In this document: positions 1 to 6,030 of the stretch, in pieces
How the letters are laid out: each line of letters opens with the position of its first letter
How positions within the stretch are numbered: position 1 is the first letter of the stretch
Assembly: GCA_005884335.1 (NCBI GenBank)
Contig: VBCJ01000020.1
Span: forward strand, 1-9,768
Source: Betaproteobacteria bacterium
GTDB lineage: Bacteria > Pseudomonadota > Gammaproteobacteria > Burkholderiales > SG8-39
Direction: 5' to 3'
DNA length: 9,768 nucleotides
Position numbers and translations under genes: made by a program
Notes under the pieces: generated by a model
Database searches by the model: none
Told to the model about the DNA's origin: nothing
What the model saw: only the letters and a program-made list of their open reading frames with translations

Positions 1-1
1 G

Positions 2-802
2 GTGACCTCCAATCCCCTGGTGCGCAAGATCACTTTCACCGGCTCGACCGCGGTCGGCAAGATCCTCCTCGAGCAGTGCTCGAAGACCGTGAAGAAGACG
101 TCCATGGAGCTCGGCGGCAACGCGCCTTTCATCGTCTTCGACGACGCCGACCTCGACGCCGCGGTGGAAGGCGCACTCGCCTCCAAGTACAGGAACACCG
201 GCCAGACCTGCGTGTGCGCGAACCGGCTGCTGATTCAGGACAAGGTCTACGACGCCTTCGCCGCCAAGCTCACCGAGAAGGTCAAGGCGATGAAAGTCGG
301 AAACGGCATGGAGCCCGGCGTCGTGCAGGGCCCGCTCATCGACAAGGCCGCAGTGGAGAAAGTCGAAGAACACATCAGCGACGCCCTGTCGAAAGGCGCG
401 AAACTCCTGACCGGCGGCAAGCGCCACGCACTCGGCGGAACCTTCTTCGAACCGACCGTCCTCGCCAACGTCAACACCAGCATGAAAGTGACCCGCGAAG
501 AAACCTTCGGCCCGGTCGCGCCGCTCTTCCGCTTCAAGGACGAAAAAGAAGCGATCCGCCTCGCGAACGACACCGAATTCGGCCTCGCCTCGTACTTCTA
601 CGGCCGCGACGTCAACCGCGTCTGGCGCGTCGCCGAGGCGCTCGAATACGGCATCGTCGGCATCAACACCGGCATCATCTCCACCGAAGTCGCGCCCTTC
701 GGGGGAGTGAAGGAATCGGGCATGGGGCGGGAAGGTTCGAAGTACGGGATCGAGGATTATCTGGTCGTGAAGTATTTGTGCATGGGTGGTGTCGATCGGT
801 AA
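2..802 (+). CDS. gabD: Succinate-semialdehyde dehydrogenase (NAD(P)+), C-terminal part, 5' end outside window
   Basis: GabD oxidises succinate semialdehyde to succinate in the cytoplasm, the last step of the GABA shunt. The visible 266 residues are roughly the C-terminal 55% of the usual ~480-residue enzyme; the frame is open at the left edge, so the true start lies upstream and the GTG at base 2 is an internal valine codon. The fragment begins at the SNPLVRKITFTGST cofactor-binding segment. ELGGN (about residues 36-40) carries the general-base Glu, and GQTCVCANR (about 67-75) carries the catalytic Cys at fragment position 70, with a second Cys two residues on, as in GabD proteins. ETFGPVAPLFRF and the C-terminal EVAPFGGVKESG / GREGSKYGIEDYL blocks are typical of GabD and distinguish it from other aldehyde dehydrogenases. 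The stop is TAA at 800-802. It lies upstream of and codirectional with the CHAT cluster but is separated by about 157 nt with repeats, so co-transcription is not indicated. Confidence 0.95.
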   Translation: MTSNPLVRKITFTGSTAVGKILLEQCSKTVKKTSMELGGNAPFIVFDDADLDAAVEGALASKYRNTGQTCVCANRLLIQDKVYDAFAAKLTEKVKAMKVGNGMEPGVVQGPLIDKAAVEKVEEHISDALSKGAKLLTGGKRHALGGTFFEPTVLANVNTSMKVTREETFGPVAPLFRFKDEKEAIRLANDTEFGLASYFYGRDVNRVWRVAEALEYGIVGINTGIISTEVAPFGGVKESGMGREGSKYGIEDYLVVKYLCMGGVDR

Positions 803-818
803 AACCAGAGAGGCTGTT

Positions 819-862
819 TACCTGACAATTCCTGTAGTGGTCTACCTGTCATTTCCTACAGG
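819..862. repeat. Two direct imperfect 19-bp repeats, also containing a 7-bp inverted repeat
   Basis: Units 819-837 (core acctgacaattcctgtag) and 843-861 (core acctgtcatttcctacag) match at about 15 of 19 positions with a 24-bp period. The same block contains the inverted repeat CCTGTAG (831-837) / CTACAGG (856-862) around an 18-nt loop. It follows the gabD stop by 16 nt but has no T-tract, so it is a poor intrinsic terminator. It could be a vestigial transposon end, an operator with two half-sites, or a dispersed intergenic repeat; the sequence alone does not decide. Confidence 0.55.
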
Positions 863-882
863 GTTCCTAAGCACCCCTCTTT

Positions 883-927
883 AGTAGTAGCCTCTCCCAA
901 AGTAGTAGCCTTCCCAAAATAGTGGCC
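883..927. repeat. Degenerate tandem repeat, about 17-18 bp unit, upstream of the CHAT gene
   Basis: Unit 1 (883-900, agtagtagcctctcccaa) is followed directly by unit 2 (901-917, agtagtagccttcccaa, one base shorter). A decayed third start (atagtggcc) covers about 919-927. The array ends just before the ribosome-binding region of the TPR-CHAT gene. No convincing -35/-10 pair could be picked out in 803-941. The array may be replication slippage or a repeated binding site. Confidence 0.55.
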
Positions 928-959
928 GACTGGGAGGCAGCTTGATTGGAGAGGAGAAG

Positions 960-3470
960 GTGGCTTGGCGTTGGCTCTTGGCAGCCCGCTTGGGGCTGGC
1001 CTTCTGCATGGCGGGAGCTGCCTGGGCGGCCGATGATCCGCTCGTTCTCCAGCAGCGCGCCGTCGACCGCATCGAGGCTTTCGTCGATCATTTTCGAAGG
1101 ACCGGTGACTACCGCTCCCGCATCGCCGATCTCCGGCAGGCCGAAGCTGAGCTCATTTCCGGCAACGGAGTCCTTGCCGCCCGCGGCGACTGGGCCGGCG
1201 TCGCGCACGGGCTTGTGCGCCTCGGACAAATCGCGCGGATGCAGAGCGACTGGGACGCGGCCGCGGCTCGTTATCGCGAGGCGGATGCGACGGCGCAGCG
1301 CGCCAGGGACCCCGTACTGCAGGCGCGCGCGCTCACCGGGTTCGCGTTAGCGGAGGTGTCGCGCCGCAACCTCGGTGCCGCAGCTGGCTACGCCTCCAAG
1401 GCGATCCCACTCGCCGAGGCCGGCGGCGACAAGAAATATCTGTTCGATGCCCTGGACGTAGCCGGACAGATCCAGATCGCTCAAGGCGACCTCAACGCCG
1501 CGGCGGAAACCTTGAATCGCGCGCTTTCCGAGGCGAAGGGCATTCGCGACGAATCCAGATTGTTTTACGGCTATCTCGATCGCGCCGACGTGTACCTGAA
1601 GCGCGCCGAGCGCTGCGACTACGAACGCGACTTCGCTGTCTGCCTCGACGCCGTCAACCGAGCCCGCACCGACTATACCGAAGCGCTACGTATTGCGCGC
1701 CAATTGGGCTACGCGGGACTGGCCGCGATGACCGAGAGCTTCCTACGTGAGGTGGGAGTGCGCGAGCAGATGGTCCGCTCCCAGGACGAAGCCCATCGCC
1801 TCGTCAGTAAAGCCGGAGTGTTCGCACCCAAGGTGCCAAAGGACGTGCTGGTGACCGAGCGCTTCGCTCCCAAATCAGGGCTTCCGACCGGTATCGAAGC
1901 GATCTATCAGATGGCAAAGGCGGCTGAGGCGCAGGCCGGCGGATTCGCCTCGACAGTGGCTGCCCGGAGCCGGTACGTGGACGGCCTCATCCGGCAGTCC
2001 CGCGGCGAGCATGATTCGGCGCTCGCCTTGTTTCTCGATGCAGTGCGGCTCTTGGAGCGAGATCGCGGGCGGCTGCGCGACGAGCGCGACCGCGGCACCT
2101 TTTTCGAAGACAAGGTCGAGTTCTATCACGCCGCGATCCTCGAGCTTCTCGAACGACGCCGCCATGCCGAGGCGTTCGAGTTGATGGAGCGCTCCCGCGC
2201 CCGCGTAATGGCGGATCTCCTCGCCAGCCGCAGTCCCGGCCTGAGCCTGCCGAAGGATCGCGTGCTTTACGCCGAATCGTTGCAGTTGCGCAGCCAGATC
2301 GCCGCGCGGCAGGGCAGCCTCCTCACGCTTGCCGCCGACCCGAAGGCCGGCGCGGAGCGCGCGCAGATCGCGAAGGAGAACGAGAAGCTCGAACGCCAAT
2401 ATGAGACCCTGCTCGCGCGTATCGCGCGCGAGGCGCCCCGTGTCGGCGAACTGCTGGTCTCACAACCTGCGTCGCTGAGCGCCTTGCAGCAGTCGATGCG
2501 GCGAGAGAGCTACGAAATGCTCGAGTATCTCGTGTTGGAGCACGCGGTGATCCTGTGGCATATCAGCGCCGACGCCGTACGCGTGCGCAACGTTTTCCTG
2601 CCGCGTTCCCAGCTGATGGAGAAAGTGAGGAAGCTCGGCGACAGCCTCTCGGACCGTAACCGGCCGTTCGACGAGCGCACGGCCCGCGAGCTTTTCCTTT
2701 TCCTGGTGCAGCCGGCGAAAGAGTGGATCAGGAGCGAGCGGCTGGTCGTGATTCCGCACGAGGATCTGAACTATCTCCCGTTCCAGGCGCTGCCGGACCC
2801 GGCCGACGGCCGCTATCTGGGCGAGCGCTACGCGCTCTCGGTGGCGCCGAGCGCAACGGTGCTCTTGGGACTCACGCGCGCTGCAGCTATGGTGGGGGCG
2901 TCTGCGCTCGCCGTGGCTGACCCCGATCTCGTTGCCGGCCAGGACGAGGCGCAGGCCGTAGCCCGGATCTATGCGCCGCGTAGCAAGCTCGTGGTGGAAC
3001 CGCTTCCCCGGGAAGCGGACCTCAAACGCTGGGCCGGCGACTATGAGGTCCTGCACCTGTCGGTGCACGGCAAGTTTAGTGAATCCGAGCCGCTGCTTTC
3101 CTATCTCAAGCTCGCTCGCGGTGGGGCCGATGACGGCGAGCTTACCGCAGCCGAGATGTTCGGCCTGCCGCTCGCGCGTTCGCGCCTCGTGGTTCTGAGC
3201 GCTTGCGAAACCGGTAAGGCGCGCGCCACTCACGCTAACGAGCTTCTCGGCATGCAGCGTGCGCTGCTCTACGCAGGCGCTTCCACGCTGGTCCTGTCTT
3301 ACTGGCCCGTGGATTCGGACGCGACCGCGGCGTTCATGCAGGCGTTTCACCACGCGGCGCAGTCGACCGCACCGCCGGCCGCGGCGCGCGAGGCGCTCAA
3401 GGCGGTGATGGCAAAGCCGACCTACGCGCATCCGTATCACTGGGCGGCCTTTATGGTCGTGGGGAGGTAA
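960..3470 (+). CDS. Exported TPR-CHAT protein (clan CD cysteine protease homologue)
   Basis: This predicted 836-residue protein is probably exported to the periplasm. From the GTG start it has a short basic n-region (MAWRW), a hydrophobic core (LGLAFCMAGAAWA) and a probable cleavage after AAWA, near residue 25. GTG at 960 is preferred because GGAGAGG (948-954) lies at good spacing; an in-frame TTG at 942, six codons upstream and behind GGGAGG, is the alternative. Residues about 45-270 are TPR-like helical pairs, and a second helical block (about 330-425) ends in the ELMERSRAR segment typical of TPR-CHAT linkers. A charged, possibly coiled-coil stretch covers about 460-495. The CHAT domain is about 550-836: VVIPHEDLNYLPFQALPD, then HLSVHGKF with the candidate catalytic His703, then VLSACETGK with Cys749, and a closing SYWPVDSDAT...HPYHWAAF region. 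The expected His-Cys dyad is therefore intact. CHAT proteins are clan CD peptidase relatives of caspases; substrate and activator are unknown here. It is the first gene of a four-gene cluster. Confidence 0.88.
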   Translation: MAWRWLLAARLGLAFCMAGAAWAADDPLVLQQRAVDRIEAFVDHFRRTGDYRSRIADLRQAEAELISGNGVLAARGDWAGVAHGLVRLGQIARMQSDWDAAAARYREADATAQRARDPVLQARALTGFALAEVSRRNLGAAAGYASKAIPLAEAGGDKKYLFDALDVAGQIQIAQGDLNAAAETLNRALSEAKGIRDESRLFYGYLDRADVYLKRAERCDYERDFAVCLDAVNRARTDYTEALRIARQLGYAGLAAMTESFLREVGVREQMVRSQDEAHRLVSKAGVFAPKVPKDVLVTERFAPKSGLPTGIEAIYQMAKAAEAQAGGFASTVAARSRYVDGLIRQSRGEHDSALALFLDAVRLLERDRGRLRDERDRGTFFEDKVEFYHAAILELLERRRHAEAFELMERSRARVMADLLASRSPGLSLPKDRVLYAESLQLRSQIAARQGSLLTLAADPKAGAERAQIAKENEKLERQYETLLARIAREAPRVGELLVSQPASLSALQQSMRRESYEMLEYLVLEHAVILWHISADAVRVRNVFLPRSQLMEKVRKLGDSLSDRNRPFDERTARELFLFLVQPAKEWIRSERLVVIPHEDLNYLPFQALPDPADGRYLGERYALSVAPSATVLLGLTRAAAMVGASALAVADPDLVAGQDEAQAVARIYAPRSKLVVEPLPREADLKRWAGDYEVLHLSVHGKFSESEPLLSYLKLARGGADDGELTAAEMFGLPLARSRLVVLSACETGKARATHANELLGMQRALLYAGASTLVLSYWPVDSDATAAFMQAFHHAAQSTAPPAAAREALKAVMAKPTYAHPYHWAAFMVVGR

Positions 3471-3473
3471 GTC
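3461..3473 (+). promoter_or_regulatory. Ribosome binding site overlapping the CHAT stop
   Basis: GGGGAGG (3461-3467) runs directly into the TAA stop of the CHAT gene (3468-3470) and lies 6 nt before the ATG of the next gene at 3474. Termination on the first gene therefore places ribosomes on the next initiation site, which supports translational coupling and equal expression. Confidence 0.8.
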
Positions 3474-4382
3474 ATGGCGGATCTCGCGCAGAGCTTCGCC
3501 GATCGCGTCAAGGCAATCGGCGGCAGCTGGACTGCCTACACGGCGGTCGGCAGCTTCGTTCTCTACGTGCTCGGCTATCTCGCGCTGCGCTTTCACCTCA
3601 CGGCGCTCGGCATCGGCACCGATCTCGCGGTTCTCGACGAGCGCTATCTTTTCACCGGGGCGCGCTTTCTCGTGTATCTCGCCGCGAGCGCGACGAGCGC
3701 CGTCCTGCTCGGGCTGCTGCTTCTCATGGTCCTGTATGTACCGTACCGGCTGCTGCCGGCCGCGAAGCGCAAACGGTTGGTGGCGACTCCGTCCACGCTG
3801 GCCGCGTCCCACCTGGGATGGCTGCTCCTTGCCGGCATCGTCTTCTCGGTTGCGATGATCCAGTTCGTGATGAGGGACTGCTTCGAGCTCAGCAATCTGC
3901 TGCTGCGCGAAAGGCTACCCGAGTCGCATTTCAGCGACTGGCTGTTGCGCGGAGACGAGAGCCGTATTGCGTTTTTCTTTGCCGGACTCATGGCCGCATG
4001 CGCTGTGCCCGCGGCGCTGCTGCTTGTCCTGCGCGGTGAGGCTCTGACCGCGGGTGTTGCCGCGCTGAGGAATCTGTTATTTGTCCTTTTCGTGGTACAG
4101 CTGCTTCTGCTGCCGATCAATTACGGCTATTTGGTACTCGACACCACGTTGCCACGCGTCGCCTCGCTTGACGGCATGAAGCCGCTCCCCAAAGGCAGCA
4201 CGGCCTGGCTGGTGTGGGAGGGCAAGGACGGCGTGACTTTTCTCGTGCGCGCCCGCGAAGGCGACAAGACGGTCAAATCGTTACTGACACTTCCGCGCAG
4301 CGAGGCGAAGCGGGTCGAGATCCGCGCCTACGATCGGATCTACGCGGCGCTGTTCGCGCCCCAAACGGAGAACCCGCAATGA
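3474..4382 (+). CDS. Polytopic inner-membrane protein of unknown function, five predicted helices
   Basis: I do not recognise a named family for this 302-residue protein. Hydrophobic segments are at about 19-38, 63-90, 109-133, 164-186 and 199-221, which predicts five membrane helices. Basic residues follow helix 2 (AAKRKRL, about 96-102). A hydrophilic loop of about 30 residues separates helices 3 and 4 (RDCFELSNLLLRERLPESHF). After helix 5 comes a soluble tail of about 80 residues (222-302) containing STAWLVWEGKDGVTFLVRA and KRVEIRAYDRIYAALFAP, which looks like a small beta-rich domain. With an odd number of helices the tail lies on the opposite side from the N-terminus; if the N-terminus is cytoplasmic, the tail faces the periplasm, where its neighbours are predicted to be. 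It starts 3 nt after the CHAT stop and overlaps the next gene by 4 nt. It could be a sensor, anchor, protease substrate or effector; nothing in the sequence selects among these. Confidence 0.85.
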   Translation: MADLAQSFADRVKAIGGSWTAYTAVGSFVLYVLGYLALRFHLTALGIGTDLAVLDERYLFTGARFLVYLAASATSAVLLGLLLLMVLYVPYRLLPAAKRKRLVATPSTLAASHLGWLLLAGIVFSVAMIQFVMRDCFELSNLLLRERLPESHFSDWLLRGDESRIAFFFAGLMAACAVPAALLLVLRGEALTAGVAALRNLLFVLFVVQLLLLPINYGYLVLDTTLPRVASLDGMKPLPKGSTAWLVWEGKDGVTFLVRAREGDKTVKSLLTLPRSEAKRVEIRAYDRIYAALFAPQTENPQ

Positions 4383-5101
4383 AGAGCCTGCACTCTTTCC
4401 AGCTTGCCCTGTTCATATCGGCAATGTCTGTCGTCGGCAGCGCGCGCGCCGACTGGATTGATACCGTGGCAGGAGCGCTCGGTATCTCCAAGACCCCGAG
4501 CGCGATGAGAAGCCCTGTCGAAAGTCACGACGGCGACATCCTGGTCGTCGCGATCGACGGCTCGGCGCCGGCGGCCTTGACCGCGGGCGGCAGCTATCGT
4601 TCGCCGGTGTTCTTCGCCGGCGATGCGACGCTGCTCGCGCTCGAAGGAGAGAACCTCGTGCGCGTGCCGCTCGCCAGCGGCTCGCCGACGCGGCTGCGCA
4701 CCGTCCCCGGGGCCGTCAAGCTGCTCGGCATCGATCGGAGCGATGGCGACAGAGTCCTGCTCCTCGTTGCGGCTAGCGACGGAAACAGCGAGCTCGCGGC
4801 CCTGTCGCTCAAGACCGGCAAACTCGCGCGCCTGCCGCACGAGCGCGACGATAGAGATCAGCGCCGCCTGCTCAGCCACCTGCGCGGCGAGGACCGCGAG
4901 TACGAAGGCATCTCGCTTTACCTCAAAACCGAATCCAAGCCTGGGCTGGGCGGGAGCATCGAATGGGCAGACGTGTATGTGAAACGCGGCAATGATCCGT
5001 CGGTGAACTTGAGCCGCTGCGACGGTGCCGACTGTCGCCAGCCGGCGCTTTCGCATGACGGGCGGCGCGTCGCTTTCATACGCGCAGCGAAGGGGCGGTA
5101 G
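4379..5101 (+). CDS. Exported TolB/WD40-like partial beta-propeller protein
   Basis: This 240-residue product has a clear Sec signal peptide (MKSLHSFQLALFISAMSVVG, cleavage expected after SARA near residue 24), so it should be periplasmic. The start is ATG at 4379, whose ATGA overlaps the previous stop (4-nt overlap); the same frame stays open further upstream inside the membrane-protein gene, but that part is only an overlapping shadow. The mature part alternates short beta-strand runs with turns (DILVVAIDGSAPAALTAG, VFFAGDATLLALEGENLVRVPL, RVLLLVAASDGNSELAALSLKTGKL). It ends with QPALSHDGRRVAFIR, close to the PD40/TolB-type propeller signature. Only a few blades fit in this length, so it is shorter than a closed 6-8-blade propeller and may be a fragment or an oligomerising form. 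Cys214 and Cys219 flank the last repeat and could form a periplasmic disulfide. The biochemical role is unknown; propellers of this type are usually protein-binding modules. Confidence 0.8.
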   Translation: MKSLHSFQLALFISAMSVVGSARADWIDTVAGALGISKTPSAMRSPVESHDGDILVVAIDGSAPAALTAGGSYRSPVFFAGDATLLALEGENLVRVPLASGSPTRLRTVPGAVKLLGIDRSDGDRVLLLVAASDGNSELAALSLKTGKLARLPHERDDRDQRRLLSHLRGEDREYEGISLYLKTESKPGLGGSIEWADVYVKRGNDPSVNLSRCDGADCRQPALSHDGRRVAFIRAAKGR

Positions 5102-5117
5102 CGCGTATCGAGATTGC

Positions 5118-5135
5118 AAGGAGGGAGCAGCGATG
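5118..5135 (+). promoter_or_regulatory. Strong Shine-Dalgarno and ATG defining the caspase gene start
   Basis: AAGGAGG (5118-5124) is a near-perfect Shine-Dalgarno 8 nt before ATG 5133, which is followed by a second in-frame ATG at 5136. The ATG of the uninterrupted caspase frame (5140) is 15 nt from the Shine-Dalgarno, too far for good use. The ribosome site therefore points to 5133, which is not in the frame of the caspase domain. Confidence 0.75.
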
Positions 5136-5961
5136 ATGAATGCCGCTATCCATTCGTCCAAAGCCTTGGGCTTGCTGCGGTATTCGCAGTGCTTGCCGCC
5201 ATGCCGCTTGCCCGCGCCCAGGGGCCAAGCTCTATGTGCTCGCGGTCGGGATTAGCAAATATCGCGATCCGAACCTCGAGCTCGAGTTCGCGGCCAAGGA
5301 TGCAATGGATTTCGCCAAAGTGATCGCAGGCCAGAAGGGATTCCTTTACCAGGACGTGATCGTGCAACACATTCCAGAGCGAAACGCGACCTGCGCCGAA
5401 ATCACCAAATGGCTTGCCTGGCTGCGCAGGGAGGTCACCGCGCAGGACATGGGTATGCTTTTCTTCTCCGGCCACGGTAAGCAGGACGCCGATGGCCGTT
5501 TCTATTTCCTCTCGGTCGAGGCCGAGGAGGAGAACCTTATGGGCACAGCGGTCTCGAAGGACGACATCACGCATGCGCTGGGGTCACTCGCGGGCAAGGC
5601 GGTATTCTTCATGGACAGCTGCCGCGCCGGCCGCGTGGCGGAGGGGCAGCGACGCAAGGGCTCGGCGGACGTGAGCGCGGTGATCGGCGAGCTCGCGAGC
5701 GCGGAGAACGGCGTCGCCGTCTACGCCTCGAGCACGGGCAGGCAGTCCTCGCTTGAGGACACTCCCTGGCAGAACGGGGCCTTCACCAAAGCTCTCATAG
5801 AGGGCATTTCCGGCAAGGCGGCCGACCCGAGAGGCCGGATCACACACCAGATGCTTGGGGTCTATCTTTCCGAGCGGGTGAAGGAGTTGACGGGCGGCAG
5901 GCAACATCCAGTGCCAGGCGGCGGGGGAGTAGCTGATTTCCCGATTGCAGTAATTCGATAG
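5133..5961 (+). CDS. Caspase-family (peptidase C14) protein, probably exported; signal-peptide region split by two apparent 1-nt frameshifts
   Basis: The uninterrupted caspase-domain frame runs 5140-5961 (273 residues). The domain begins at AKLYVLAVGISKYRDPNLE, followed by FAAKDAMDFAKVI, FFSGHGKQ with the catalytic His (codon 5473-5475) and FFMDSCRAG with the nucleophile Cys (codon 5620-5622). YASSTGRQSSLED and GAFTKALIEGI are p10-like segments. The dyad is intact. Caspase homologues of this kind are clan CD endopeptidases like the CHAT protein; specificity is not predictable here. The N-terminus is broken: ATG 5133, behind a strong Shine-Dalgarno, encodes MMNAAIHSSKALGL; the hydrophobic AAVFAVLAAMPLARAQG lies in a second frame; the caspase domain is in the third. 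Adding one G to GGG 5168-5170 and one G to GGGG 5221-5224 joins them into a 276-residue protein with a canonical signal peptide cleaved near ARA. If the shifts are real, only a weakly initiated cytosolic form from ATG 5140, with an odd Cys-rich leader, could be made. It is the last gene of the cluster. Confidence 0.85.
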
Positions 5962-5986
5962 CTCGCGCGCGGGCACTGGTTTTCTT
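5961..5986 (+). terminator. Weak candidate terminator after the caspase gene
   Basis: A 5-bp stem (GCTCG 5961-5965 / CGGGC 5970-5974, with one G-U pair) and a 4-nt loop are followed by ACTGG and then TTTTCTT. The stem is short and the T-tract is offset, so this is only a possibility. No better terminator is visible in the 69-nt convergent spacer (5962-6030) for either the caspase gene or ychF. Confidence 0.25.
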
Positions 5987-6030
5987 AAGACATTGGACTT
6001 CTTCAGATCATCTTTGACACCAAGACGCAT

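Noticed and set aside
831..862. CCTGTAG/CTACAGG stem as a gabD terminator
   Set aside because: The loop is 18 nt and no T-tract follows, so intrinsic termination is unlikely; kept only as a repeat.
883..927. CRISPR array
   Set aside because: The units are directly adjacent, short and degenerate, with no spacers and no cas genes.
1000..1030. Lipobox in the CHAT signal peptide (Cys in LAFC)
   Set aside because: Phe just before the Cys does not fit the lipobox, and a normal AxA-type site follows.
2460..3812. Open frame of 450 codons on the minus strand, antisense to the CHAT and membrane-protein genes
   Set aside because: The translation is Arg/His-rich with no recognisable domain and it opposes two well-supported genes; typical of GC-rich antisense shadows.
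4214..4378. Longer N-terminus for the propeller-like protein
   Set aside because: It lies inside the membrane-protein gene and is Arg-rich, and it would bury the signal peptide that begins at ATG 4379.
5168..5224. Programmed ribosomal frameshifting in the caspase leader
   Set aside because: Two shifts would be needed within about 55 nt, and I see no classic slippery heptamer plus pseudoknot; missing bases in G-runs are simpler.
5133..5255. A 40-residue small protein in the frame of ATG 5133
   Set aside because: Beyond the first 14 residues its sequence is a frame-shifted reading of the signal peptide; it is better explained as the broken start of the caspase gene.
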